64,000 bases of DNA from an uncultured Eubacterium sp. (lineage in GTDB: Bacteria > Bacillota > Clostridia > Lachnospirales > Lachnospiraceae). Under the pieces are notes generated by a model that was not told where the DNA came from, did not search any database, and saw only the letters and a list, made by a program, of their open reading frames with translations. Position numbers and translations under genes: made by a program. The DNA is taken from positions 51,547-115,546 of the forward strand of contig CAMWXD010000005.1 of NCBI GenBank assembly GCA_947178105.1. Reading direction: 5' to 3'. Positions within the stretch are counted from its first letter, which is position 1. Each line of letters begins with the position of its first letter. This document shows positions 15,339-23,805 of this stretch, piece by piece.

Positions 15339-16118
15339 ATGCATACAATCCTGACATTGGAACATATTCAAAAATACTACGGCAGCGAAGGCTCTATCAC
15401 AAAGGCAATCCGTGATATCAGCTTTTCCGTAGGAGAAGGCGAGTTTGTCGCCATTATGGGTTCGTCTGGCTCAGGCAAGACAACGCTTTTAAACTGCATA
15501 TCCACTATTGACACCGTAAGCGCCGGCAAGATCTGTCTGGAGGGCACGGACATCACACAGCTAAAGCCAAAATCGCTTGCCCGTTTCCGCCGGGAAAACC
15601 TGGGCTTTATTTTTCAGGACTTTCAGCTTTTGGATACACTGACCGTTTCTGAAAATATTGCGCTGGCGCTTGCCATCAACAAAGTACCGGCAAAAGACGT
15701 GGAACCGCGCATTGCAGCAATCGCTGCCAGCCTGAATATCAGCGATATTTTAGACAAATATCCATACCAGGTATCCGGCGGGCAAAAACAGCGCTGCGCC
15801 TGTGCAAGAGCGATCATTCACCACCCAAAGCTGCTGCTTGCCGATGAGCCGACCGGCGCTTTAGACAGCCATTCTTCGCAAATGCTGCTTTCTACCATTC
15901 AGAGCATGAACGAGCAGCTTGGCGCAACGATACTGATGGTGACGCACGATGCTTTTTCCGCCAGTTACGCAGGCCGCATCCTGTTTTTGCAAGACGGTGA
16001 AATCTTTACCGAACTGCGCCGCGGAAGCGACAGCAGACGGGTATTCTTTGAAAAAATATTAAATGTACTGACAACGATAGGAGGCGGGCAAGCACATGTA
16101 TGCAAAACTGATTTTTAA
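15339..16118 (+). CDS. BceA-like ABC transporter ATP-binding protein
   Basis: A 259-residue ATPase: Walker A GSSGSGKTT, Q-loop FQDFQLLD, signature VSGGQKQR, Walker B LLLADEPTGALD, close to the MacB/BceA group (Type VII ABC). GGGAGG precedes the ATG. It overlaps the large permease gene by 23 bp. Together they form a peptide-antibiotic sensor and resistance transporter. Confidence 0.9.
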   Translation: MHTILTLEHIQKYYGSEGSITKAIRDISFSVGEGEFVAIMGSSGSGKTTLLNCISTIDTVSAGKICLEGTDITQLKPKSLARFRRENLGFIFQDFQLLDTLTVSENIALALAINKVPAKDVEPRIAAIAASLNISDILDKYPYQVSGGQKQRCACARAIIHHPKLLLADEPTGALDSHSSQMLLSTIQSMNEQLGATILMVTHDAFSASYAGRILFLQDGEIFTELRRGSDSRRVFFEKILNVLTTIGGGQAHVCKTDF

Positions 16119-18357
16119 AAACGCAAGGCGTTCTATAAAAGAGTATTTGATTTATCTTGTTACAATGACCATCTGCACCACACTTTTTTACGCGTTCCTA
16201 TCCATATCCAGCGCTTACTATCATCCTGCTGTCGGCTCTGCCTATGACCTTACGATACTGGGCGACGACATGAAGCTTGCGGTCTGCGCTGTTACACTGC
16301 TGCTCGTTTTCCTGATCCGGTATGTCAATCACTATATGCTCATGCACCGTCAAAGGGAATTTGCCATCCATGCCGTGATGGGGATGGAACAGCGGACGAT
16401 CGGCTGGCTGTTTTTCGCCGAAACGCTTTGCATGGGCGCCGTTTCCATTTTGCTAGGCATCTTTTTGGGCATGGTTGGCTCCCAGTTTATTACGGCGATG
16501 CTTTTATCTGATTATGGCGCGGATTATCAGTTTTCATGGATGCTGTTTCCGGATACTGTTTTGCTTACTGTCAGCTTTTTTTCGTGCTGCCTTTTATTGG
16601 TAGGCATCTTCAACATGCGCGCAATCCAAAAGATAAAGTTAGCCGATATGCTGGCTGCACAGCGCAGGAACGCGCCGTCTTTGCGCAAAAGCCGCTTTCT
16701 GCATGTACTGACATTTTTTTACGTCATTCTGCTCGGCTTTATGCTATTCAGCAGCCTGCAAATGATTACCTGCTATTTTGACCCTCGTTTGGCACTGCCT
16801 GTCCATATACTGTTTTGGGGAATCATCCTTGCACCTGCGCTTGGAATCCTCCTGCCGATCGTATGGCTGGCAGCATACCTCCTGCGTAAAAAAAAGCCTG
16901 CGTTTCATCGCTTTATCCTAGCGGAAACGGCAGTTACATGTTTGAATGCCATTGGAGCAGCCTGCGTGCCTATTATGAAAAGCCACTACTTACTCGCCTA
17001 CGGCAGCGGCGTGATGAAGCAGTACCTGATGTACCTTATCGTAAACGTTATTTTTTTCATCTGCGAGCTTATATATCTTTCAAGCCTGGCAGCCGCAGCC
17101 TGGAAAGAACGGTCGCCGCAGCACCGCTACAAAGGTGAAAACCTCTTTTTTTACGGACAGATTTTGTCAAAGCTTGCCGATAACACAAAATCCATGATAC
17201 TGATCTGCATAACGCTCGTGCTGTCATTTTTCCTGTTTATTGCGGCGCCTGTCCTGACAGAATGGAGCCTTGGCTATCTCCATGACCGTTGTGTCTATGA
17301 TATACTGATCTCTTCCTCTTACAATAAAGTTTATGAGGAACAAGCATTGCCGCAGGGTGATTATTCCGTTGTTACTGAGTTTCTGACGGACAATAACATT
17401 TCGACAGCTTACGACCACACATTTTCGCTGTATCTGCCAAAGCGGTCTCAATTCCGCAGCCGGGTCAAATGGGAGTTTCCCGTGCTTGCCGTTTCGCTCA
17501 GCGACTACAACGCCATACGGGAAATGCTCGGCTATCCGCCGATTTCGCTCGCGCCCGGCACATTTACCACACAATGGCAGTCCATTGCCACGGACGACGA
17601 AAGAAACGCATTTCTGCAAAACCATCCGCACGTATCTACCGATATGGGCAGCCTGACGCTATCCGACGATGCATTCTATGAAATATCTGTCGGCGAACAT
17701 ATCTATAACCTGTACACGGATGTTATTTATGTATTTCCAGATGACGTCTGTAAAAACCTGCTTGGCGTAAAGCGGGAGCGCTACATTCAGACAGCACACG
17801 CACTTTCCTATGCAGACGCACAGGCAATGGAAACAGCTTTTTTACAGGCTTATCCTGACACAGCCCCATCCTCTGACAGCAGCGTTCAATACGACATCCG
17901 CCTGCAAACGATGGAAACCAATCGTATCCTTATGTCAAATTTTATACTGAAAGCAAGTATGATTTATGGAGCCATTGTACTGATGGTCATTTGCCTTACG
18001 ATCCTTTCCTTACAGCAGCTTATGGATGCCTCCCAATACCAGTACCGCTTCTTTGTACTGCGCAGGTTAGGCGTTGAAGAACAAAACATCAAAAAGCTTA
18101 TTTTAAAACAACTGGGTATGTGGTTCGGGCTGCCTGTCGCCCTCGCCTTACTGGTCTGCGTAATTGTGTCAGGCAGCTTTTTGCAGACAATCTCCGCGCA
18201 GATTGATGCTTATATCGGTGCAGAAACTCTGCTCACGCAGCTTGGCATTACCATCGGCATCCTGTTCCTGCTGCTGATCTGCTATTTTATCAGTACCTGG
18301 ATCCTCTTTCGGCACTCGGTAAAGCCTGGCAGCATGTATCCCAGCATTCGAATATAA
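16096..18357 (+). CDS. BceB-like ABC transporter permease
   Basis: A 753-residue protein with about ten membrane helices in two FtsX-like blocks (first helices 18-330, last ones 615-750). A large extracellular domain between them (about residues 400-610) binds the antibiotic or its lipid II complex in known BceB proteins. GGAGGCGGG lies before the ATG inside the ATPase gene. Last gene of the module, followed by a strong terminator. Confidence 0.9.
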   Translation: MYAKLIFKNARRSIKEYLIYLVTMTICTTLFYAFLSISSAYYHPAVGSAYDLTILGDDMKLAVCAVTLLLVFLIRYVNHYMLMHRQREFAIHAVMGMEQRTIGWLFFAETLCMGAVSILLGIFLGMVGSQFITAMLLSDYGADYQFSWMLFPDTVLLTVSFFSCCLLLVGIFNMRAIQKIKLADMLAAQRRNAPSLRKSRFLHVLTFFYVILLGFMLFSSLQMITCYFDPRLALPVHILFWGIILAPALGILLPIVWLAAYLLRKKKPAFHRFILAETAVTCLNAIGAACVPIMKSHYLLAYGSGVMKQYLMYLIVNVIFFICELIYLSSLAAAAWKERSPQHRYKGENLFFYGQILSKLADNTKSMILICITLVLSFFLFIAAPVLTEWSLGYLHDRCVYDILISSSYNKVYEEQALPQGDYSVVTEFLTDNNISTAYDHTFSLYLPKRSQFRSRVKWEFPVLAVSLSDYNAIREMLGYPPISLAPGTFTTQWQSIATDDERNAFLQNHPHVSTDMGSLTLSDDAFYEISVGEHIYNLYTDVIYVFPDDVCKNLLGVKRERYIQTAHALSYADAQAMETAFLQAYPDTAPSSDSSVQYDIRLQTMETNRILMSNFILKASMIYGAIVLMVICLTILSLQQLMDASQYQYRFFVLRRLGVEEQNIKKLILKQLGMWFGLPVALALLVCVIVSGSFLQTISAQIDAYIGAETLLTQLGITIGILFLLLICYFISTWILFRHSVKPGSMYPSIRI

Positions 18358-18401
18358 TAAAAAAACCAGGACTTGGCAGCAGATGCCAGCTCCTGGTTTT
18401 T
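18358..18401 (+). terminator. Terminator of the BceAB-like operon
   Basis: AAAAACCAGG pairs with CCTGGTTTTT and inside it TTGGCA with TGCCA. The T-run follows immediately. A-runs on the other side make it usable from both strands. Confidence 0.8.
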
Positions 18402-18421
18402 ATAGCATGTTGATCTCCTCT

Positions 18422-18615
18422 CTATTTCTGAAATAAATCTGCATGAGTTCCTGTATCAACAAGCGTTAATGTCAATCTTTGTATTTTTCATCTAATGGAA
18501 TTTGATGCAGCAGATCTTCTACAATCGAATCCAACAACACAATATTCAGTCCTCGCTTTCTGGCAAGCTTTAAAGATTTTTTAAACCTTCCGGAAAGAAC
18601 TAAATCATACTTCAT
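18422..18615 (-). pseudogene. YafQ-like toxin gene with internal deletion and frameshift
   Basis: ATG 18615 overlaps the antitoxin stop (ATGA). The first 47 codons read MKYDLVLSGRFKKSLKLARK and go on to PLDEKYKD, the YafQ N-terminal half, then hit TGA. In another frame the YafQ C-terminus follows at once: LTLVDTGTHADLF, stop at 18422. The middle ~25 residues of the RelE fold, including the catalytic-site region, are absent. The toxin is therefore almost certainly dead. Confidence 0.75.
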
Positions 18616-18884
18616 AAATCCAAGTCCTCCAGTGCCTCAGAAAAACTGCTGTACCTCTTTGTGTCTGGATCACGGCTTATCCTTTTCGCTTCTTCCATCG
18701 CTTCCACTACTTCTGGCTTAAGCCTTGGATATTTTACTTCAAAAGGTATTCCCTCATGCAAAACAACCTGTCTCAAAAACATATTGACTGCATCAGACAA
18801 GTTCAGCCCCAGTCCTTCCAGAAGGTCTACCGCCTTTTTTTTCGTCGCCTCATCGATCCGGATCTGTGTTGATACTGTTGCCAT
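18612..18884 (-). CDS. DinJ/RelB-family antitoxin
   Basis: A 90-residue protein: ribbon-helix-helix N-terminus (TVSTQIRIDEATKKKAVDLL, LGLNLSDAVNMFL) and a toxin-wrapping C-terminal tail. ATG 18884 is 8 nt after AAAGGAGG; the GTG three codons earlier overlaps the SD. The paired YafQ gene is broken, leaving an orphan antitoxin. Confidence 0.85.
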   Translation of the reverse strand: MATVSTQIRIDEATKKKAVDLLEGLGLNLSDAVNMFLRQVVLHEGIPFEVKYPRLKPEVVEAMEEAKRISRDPDTKRYSSFSEALEDLDL

Positions 18885-18984
18885 ATAAGCCACCTCCTTT
18901 TGCCTAAAAATACCACAAATTGTTTACGTTGTCAATACAATTCCCCATTCCCTCCCTCATCTGGCAGTTGATACGATGGTAGTA

Positions 18985-19145
18985 ACGATAAAAAATAACG
19001 ATGCACATGTTCTGATACAGGACATGCATTGTTTATTGGGAGTCGAACCCTGAGGCTGTCCACGCCCCTGCCCATACGTACGGCACATTCTCTGCCGATG
19101 GAGATGCATCCACCCTGCCAGATTACCAGCTTTTTTATTTAACGC
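18985..19145 (-). ncRNA. Candidate structured RNA with tRNA-like T-arm downstream of DIP1984
   Basis: On the minus strand, just after the DIP1984 gene, GC-rich sequence forms successive small hairpins (TGGA/TCCA, GGCA/TGCC, GGC/GCC) and then AGGGTTCGACTCCCA, which looks like a tRNA T-arm. A hairpin with ATGCA/TGCAT arms and the tail TTATTTTTTA follows (about 18985-19030), like a terminator. No 7-bp acceptor stem can be closed, so it is not a normal tRNA. A 63-codon ORF covering it has no family resemblance. An RNA with a tRNA-like domain, as in bacterial Y RNAs, is possible. Confidence 0.4.
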
Positions 19146-19169
19146 CAAGCTGTCTGCTTTTGTTTCATG

Positions 19170-19628
19170 TCAAAATTCCAACAGCTCTGTTGTCCAGTTC
19201 AGCTCCTGGATCAATTCATCCGTTTCACGCAGCTCCTTCGCCAGAAGATCTACTTTTTTGCGAACCTCTGCCACTGAAACGGTACTCTTAATCTTTATTT
19301 CCGAATGTGACAGGCGGCTGACCTTATCGCTTGCATGTTCTAAAAATTCCCGCATGATATCTGTCTTGCTTTTCAGGCAGTCCCGATGTGCCAAAAGCTC
19401 TGTAATGGTCTTTCCGTCACGCACTGTCCGGCTGTTTGTCAGATTAATCTCCGCAATCAGCCGCTCCAGCCTGCTAAAGGTACGTTCCATCTCCTCCAGC
19501 AAAGCCTCCGGCTGTTCACAAGGCTCTTCGCCTTCCTGTACCTTCGCATTCAGGTCTAACCGAGTGCTAAGATCTGACAGCCTTGCCTGCAAGTCTGCCC
19601 GCTCCGATAATGCTGATGCCAGTCTCAT
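19170..19628 (-). CDS. DIP1984 family protein
   Basis: A 152-residue all-helical protein, MRLASALSERADLQARLSDL at its start, with NLTNSRTVRDGKTITELLAHRD and a long C-terminal coiled segment; this matches DIP1984 (the misnamed septicolysin family). ATG 19628 lies 9 nt after GGAG; upstream ATGs overlap the SD or lack one. Function unknown. A candidate structured RNA follows on the same strand. Confidence 0.75.
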   Translation of the reverse strand: MRLASALSERADLQARLSDLSTRLDLNAKVQEGEEPCEQPEALLEEMERTFSRLERLIAEINLTNSRTVRDGKTITELLAHRDCLKSKTDIMREFLEHASDKVSRLSHSEIKIKSTVSVAEVRKKVDLLAKELRETDELIQELNWTTELLEF

Positions 19629-19701
19629 GTTTTCCATCTCCTTTTCTTCCTTTCGCTGCACGCCTGAAACCTGCTCCTGCCTGTAACAGCGGCCTGCTGC
19701 C

Positions 19702-20475
19702 TTACAGATATGTTTCAATCGTTCCCTGCCGTACCACGCGCTTTCCCAACAATGTCAATGCCTGTTTCGGACAGTTTTGTATACAGCGGTAGCACATCGT
19801 ACACCTGCCGGATGCTGTCGCTTTGCCTTTCACCAGCTTCAGGTTGTCCATCGGGCACAATACTGTGCAGATCCCGCAGCCTACACAAGCCGCCGTATTT
19901 ATTTTCAGTCCGTCAGAATAGTTTTTCACCTTGTGATAAAACCAGAGCCTCTGTCCCAGCAGCCCTGTCATATGGCTGATCCATCCCAGCCCGTCTTTCG
20001 GCGGACGCCCTGCCTTTAAAGCCCTTGCTGCCCTTTTTGCCTTTCCTGCCGCATGGGCAGCCAGCCTTTGGTTTGCTGCCACTGTCCGCTTTAGCACCTT
20101 TTCATCCGCAATGCTGTCCGGCATTTTTACATGAAGCCCGCCGGTAATCTCCGCGCCGTATTTTTCCAAGAGCCTTCCTAAAACGCCAGCGCCGTCACCG
20201 CTGAAAAGCCCCATTGTGGCGATGATAAATATTTTCTTTTGCTTCCACAGATTTTGGTTGCAAACAACAAAATCCCTGACAATTTTCGGTATATTGCTGA
20301 ATTGCACCGGATAGCTGAATACGATTTCCTGGTTTCCTCTGATTGCCTCTGCCGCTCCTGCTTCTTCGATCGCAAAAAGCTCAGAATGCGGCTTTTTTCC
20401 CTTATCATACGCCTTTAAAAACACTTCCAGTATATATTTTGAATTGCCTGTACCGCTGAAATAAACGCCTGTCAT
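19702..20475 (-). CDS. EFR1-type flavodoxin/ferredoxin fusion
   Basis: About 257 residues. An N-terminal flavodoxin domain starts TGVYFSGTGNSKYI (FMN phosphate loop SGTGNS). The C-terminus has two 4Fe-4S motifs: CVGCGICTVLCP and CTMCYRCIQNCP. This is the EFR1 family of anaerobes, thought to carry electrons between FMN and iron-sulfur clusters; the partner enzyme is unknown. ATG 20475 is used because AGAGG lies 7 nt upstream. Confidence 0.85.
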   Translation of the reverse strand: MTGVYFSGTGNSKYILEVFLKAYDKGKKPHSELFAIEEAGAAEAIRGNQEIVFSYPVQFSNIPKIVRDFVVCNQNLWKQKKIFIIATMGLFSGDGAGVLGRLLEKYGAEITGGLHVKMPDSIADEKVLKRTVAANQRLAAHAAGKAKRAARALKAGRPPKDGLGWISHMTGLLGQRLWFYHKVKNYSDGLKINTAACVGCGICTVLCPMDNLKLVKGKATASGRCTMCYRCIQNCPKQALTLLGKRVVRQGTIETYL

Positions 20476-20570
20476 TTGCTTCCTCTTACCCCAATTTAAT
20501 AACACTTATTCTATCAGTTTTGCTGCCTTGTGTCAAATCCGTAGCTTGTCTCCTTAAAATACATAAAAAG

Positions 20571-20602
20571 CTCTCCAAACTTTAAAAGCAAGTCTGGAGA
20601 GT
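20571..20602 (-). terminator. Terminator after the small membrane protein gene
   Basis: CTCTCCAGACTT and AAGTTTGGAGAG pair on the minus strand (one G-U) and are followed by CTTTTTAT. It closes the 20658-20849 gene. Confidence 0.65.
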
Positions 20603-20657
20603 GTTGGTTAAGTCTTTTTGATATGGCAGGCGTTATTTTCTGCAACTCCTTATTTTT

Positions 20658-20849
20658 TCATTCCTGGCCGTCATTCTTATGTTCATTGCTGATCAATACG
20701 TGATAAACCGCTACCGCACACATTGCTGACACAGTAGCTGTCACTGTCGTATTTAAGCCAATGCCTTGCATATTACAAAACACATGTATTCCCAGTGAAA
20801 TCATCAATACGATTGCTACCGCGGCAGCTCCTTTTAAAAAATGCTTCAT
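20658..20849 (-). CDS. Small membrane protein, function unknown
   Basis: 63 residues with two hydrophobic helices (about 7-25 and 34-53) and a charged C-terminus (SNEHKNDGQE). A good SD (AGGAGG) precedes it and a terminator follows, so it is probably a real single gene. No family recognised beyond the two-helix layout. Confidence 0.55.
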   Translation of the reverse strand: MKHFLKGAAAVAIVLMISLGIHVFCNMQGIGLNTTVTATVSAMCAVAVYHVLISNEHKNDGQE

Positions 20850-21006
20850 AATTCATATATCCTCCTAAAATAGATTTATCGCAGAATAGTATAACAGAAA
20901 AACCACCCGTTCTCTCAAAAAAGTCATAAAACGCTGCATTTCGCAACTAAGTGCGCCTTTCTTTCAAAAATGAAAGCATTTATTCATCATTTTCGCTCAG
21001 CAGCGC

Positions 21007-21035
21007 TTGATACAAGCAAGCAAATACAGTATAAT
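21007..21035 (+). promoter_or_regulatory. Promoter of the AgrC/AgrA-like operon
   Basis: TTGATA (21007-21012), 17-bp spacer, TATAAT (21030-21035), about 35 bp before the kinase gene. Confidence 0.7.
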
Positions 21036-21069
21036 CATGGAAGTAAATCTCGAAAGGAGGGGCTTCTAG

Positions 21070-22395
21070 GTGCAATTTATGAAAATGCTGCTGCCCTTTT
21101 TTCAGCTTACCCTTGCCATTCGAAATGTGTGGCCGCAGCGTATGAGCCTGAAAGCGTTTCTCGCGCTTTATATGCTGCTGTTGCTTGCCGGGATGCCTGT
21201 AACGCTCCTATCCTGTATCCCATACGGCCTGTTTGGTATTCTGGCGGCAGCTTGTGTTTATGGATTGATTGCCTACCGAGACACCGCATCCCAGAATGTT
21301 TGTATGGGCATGATTGGATTTGTGCTTACAATCTTGACGGACAATTTGCTGTCAAATATGCTGCATCCGTTGACTTCCATGGATTTTTCAAATCAGCAGT
21401 ATATTTCTTTCGGTGTCCGTCTTACTCGTATTGTGCTGTTTTATTATATTACGCTGGCCTGCGGCAGGCTGCTTAGAAAAATATTACGGCAAGGCAAAGG
21501 TATTTTTCGCCTGCATCAGGCATGGTATTTGATGGATGCCGTATTACTGCTCCTTATCACCATCTATCTGTTCGATGATGTGATTCCGGGGCAAAATGGC
21601 TCGATCGGCAAAATGATCTATAATAATGTCTTACATATTTCAGGTTATCTGCTTGTCATGCTTTTTTTGCTCCTGGCTATGCGCCGTTCCTATCTGGAGC
21701 AAATACAGACAGAGTCAAAGCAGAAATCCTTGCAGGATTTGCAGGACTACACGCACAATCTGGAATCTATGTATAACAGCCTGCGCTCCTTTAAGCATGA
21801 TTACATTAACATTTTGCTCTCTATGTCTGGATATATTGAAAATCGCGATATCGACGCATTAAAGAATTTTTTTGAAGATAAAATCTTCCCCACGAAAAAT
21901 CTGATTGACCAGGGAGATTACAAGCTGAATCAGCTCAGCAACATCGGTGTGCTGGAAATCAAAAGCCTGCTCTCTGCAAAAATGATTTACGCTCATGAAT
22001 CAGGGATTGATGTCACGATCGATATTCCCGACAGAGTAGACGATTTTCTGATGGACACCGTAGACCTTGCCAGAATACTGGGAATCTTTTTAGACAATGC
22101 GATAGAAGCCACGCTGGAGGCTGAACAGCCGCAAATCGGCTTAAATATAATGCAGAATAACCCTGGTGTATCGATCATCATAGGCAACCGCTTTCAGGAT
22201 AACGGCGTAATGCTGCACAAGCTGACGGAAAAGGGCTTTAGTACCAAGATCGGACACCAGGGAATTGGGCTTTCCAACGCTCAAAAGATCATTCGTTCGT
22301 ATGACCATGTGCTGCTGGACACAACTATGCGAAGCGGTTATTTTATACAGCATATGGAGCTTACAGTTCCTTACTGCCAGAAAGGAGTGACATGA
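21070..22395 (+). CDS. AgrC/ComD-like GHKL histidine kinase
   Basis: A 441-residue kinase with five to six N-terminal membrane helices (to about residue 205) that would bind a peptide or other signal, a dimerisation helix with SFKHDYINILLSM (phospho-His in the H-D-Y motif) and a GHKL ATPase (LDNAIEATLEAEQP, GIGLSNAQKI). The start is GTG 21070, 9 nt after AAAGGAGG. Paired with the LytTR regulator 1 bp downstream. No agrB/agrD-like gene is in the window, so the signal source is elsewhere or not a cyclic peptide. Confidence 0.85.
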   Translation: MQFMKMLLPFFQLTLAIRNVWPQRMSLKAFLALYMLLLLAGMPVTLLSCIPYGLFGILAAACVYGLIAYRDTASQNVCMGMIGFVLTILTDNLLSNMLHPLTSMDFSNQQYISFGVRLTRIVLFYYITLACGRLLRKILRQGKGIFRLHQAWYLMDAVLLLLITIYLFDDVIPGQNGSIGKMIYNNVLHISGYLLVMLFLLLAMRRSYLEQIQTESKQKSLQDLQDYTHNLESMYNSLRSFKHDYINILLSMSGYIENRDIDALKNFFEDKIFPTKNLIDQGDYKLNQLSNIGVLEIKSLLSAKMIYAHESGIDVTIDIPDRVDDFLMDTVDLARILGIFLDNAIEATLEAEQPQIGLNIMQNNPGVSIIIGNRFQDNGVMLHKLTEKGFSTKIGHQGIGLSNAQKIIRSYDHVLLDTTMRSGYFIQHMELTVPYCQKGVT

Positions 22396-22396
22396 T

Positions 22397-23116
22397 ATGC
22401 TGGACATCTTTGTATGCGAAGATCACGACGCACAGCGGCAAACAATCGTGCAAATCATTCAAAATACCGTTCTCATCGAAGAACTGGACATGCAGCTTGT
22501 TTTAGATGCAGCAGACCCTTATGTGCTGCTGGAAAAGGTCAAGGCAAACCAGAACACAGGCATTTATTTTCTTGATATCGACTTAGGCAGCACCATGAAC
22601 GGATTGAAGCTGGCACAGCAAATCAGGCTGTTTGACCCCCGTGGTTTCATCATATTTATCACCGCACATTCGGAGCTAAGCTACATGACCTTTCAGTATC
22701 GGGTGGAAGCAATGGACTTTGTATTAAAAGACAACCCTGCCGAAGCGAAAGTAAAAATCAGAGAATGCCTGCTGAATGCAATGGAACGCTATACGCTCCA
22801 GGCCAACAAGACACATAAGGCCTATACGATTGAAGCCAGCGGGCGAAAAATCTGCATAGATTATGAGGATATTCTCTTTTTTGAAACTTCCCGTAACATC
22901 CATAAAGTCATTCTCCATGCGAAAGACCGCCAAATTGAATTTTCCGGCACCATAAAAGAACTAACAAGCACCTTGGGCGATAACTTTGTGCGCTGCCATC
23001 GGTCATTTCTCGTGAATAAAAATAACATAAAAGAAGTAGATGCCAAAAACCGAATCATCTATTTTCCGAACGAAGAAACTTGCCTGATGTCCACACGCAT
23101 GATGAAAGGACTCTGA
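22397..23116 (+). CDS. AgrA/LytR-type response regulator
   Basis: A 239-residue protein: receiver with D60 (GIYFLDIDLG) and a C-terminal LytTR DNA-binding domain (about 140-239; VRCHRSFLVNKNNIKEVD is the family signature). It follows the kinase by 1 bp. LytTR regulators bind pairs of ~9-bp direct repeats; targets are not evident here. Confidence 0.9.
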   Translation: MLDIFVCEDHDAQRQTIVQIIQNTVLIEELDMQLVLDAADPYVLLEKVKANQNTGIYFLDIDLGSTMNGLKLAQQIRLFDPRGFIIFITAHSELSYMTFQYRVEAMDFVLKDNPAEAKVKIRECLLNAMERYTLQANKTHKAYTIEASGRKICIDYEDILFFETSRNIHKVILHAKDRQIEFSGTIKELTSTLGDNFVRCHRSFLVNKNNIKEVDAKNRIIYFPNEETCLMSTRMMKGL

Positions 23117-23250
23117 TTGCGAAGCTCAAATGCGGGGCGAGGTTTGCTGCTTTTTATAAGATTGGTGTAAATCCACGTATAAAAGCACCCATCCTGCACA
23201 TACTACCTCCTGTATTAAGAAGTTATCCTAAAAGAAAGAGGTGCAAAGAG

Positions 23251-23709
23251 ATGATTTTAACTGAAAAAGAAACTACCGCAATCAAGGATTTACAGACACA
23301 GGAGCAGAGCTGTATTGAAAAATACAACAGATACGGCAAAGAAGCAAAAGACAGTGTCTTAAAAGACCTGTTCCAAAACCTGGAAAAGGAAGAAAAAGAA
23401 CATTACGAATCTTTGGGAAAAGTACTTTCCGGCAGCGTACCGACCTGCAACTGCAACGACTATAGCGGTAAAAACTACAGCCCGCAGGCAACCTACAGCG
23501 CATTGACAGACAACGAGGATAAGAAAAACGACTGCTTCCTTGCTACTGACTGCATCGGTACAGAAAAGATGGTTTCCTCTGAATATAACTCCAACGTATT
23601 TAAGTTCTCAGAGCCAAGCCTCCGCAAGCTGTTGGCAGACATCCAGATCGAAGAACAGAACCATGCTGAAATGCTGTATAAATATAAAACTGTAAACGGT
23701 ATGGCATAA
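23251..23709 (+). CDS. CotF-like spore coat / ferritin-like protein
   Basis: About 152 residues in a four-helix ferritin-like pattern: KDLQTQEQSCIEKYNRYG, LEKEEKEHYESLG, and later DIQIEEQNHAEMLYKYK, as in CotF/spore-coat-associated proteins of Clostridia. ATG 23251 follows AAAGAGGTG. It is probably made in sporulating cells and localised to the coat; this is inferred from family. Confidence 0.75.
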   Translation: MILTEKETTAIKDLQTQEQSCIEKYNRYGKEAKDSVLKDLFQNLEKEEKEHYESLGKVLSGSVPTCNCNDYSGKNYSPQATYSALTDNEDKKNDCFLATDCIGTEKMVSSEYNSNVFKFSEPSLRKLLADIQIEEQNHAEMLYKYKTVNGMA

Positions 23710-23758
23710 CAAAAAACGCACAAAAAAGCACACAAAAAACAGAAACACACCGGAAAAG

Positions 23759-23785
23759 AAAAAGGACAGAAAAACTGTCCTTTTT
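23759..23785. terminator. Bidirectional terminator between convergent genes
   Basis: AAAAAGGACAG and CTGTCCTTTTT pair around AAAAA. It serves both the CotF-like gene (+) and the ABC permease gene (-). Confidence 0.75.
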
Positions 23786-23805
23786 CAGATTGTCACGATC
23801 CATTT

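Noticed and set aside
19030..19110. Ordinary tRNA gene
   Set aside because: The T-arm-like motif is present but no 7-bp acceptor stem, CCA end or anticodon arm can be formed.
18957..19148. 63-residue protein on the minus strand
   Set aside because: No SD, no recognisable fold, and it lies across hairpins, a T-arm-like motif and a terminator; RNA is the better reading.
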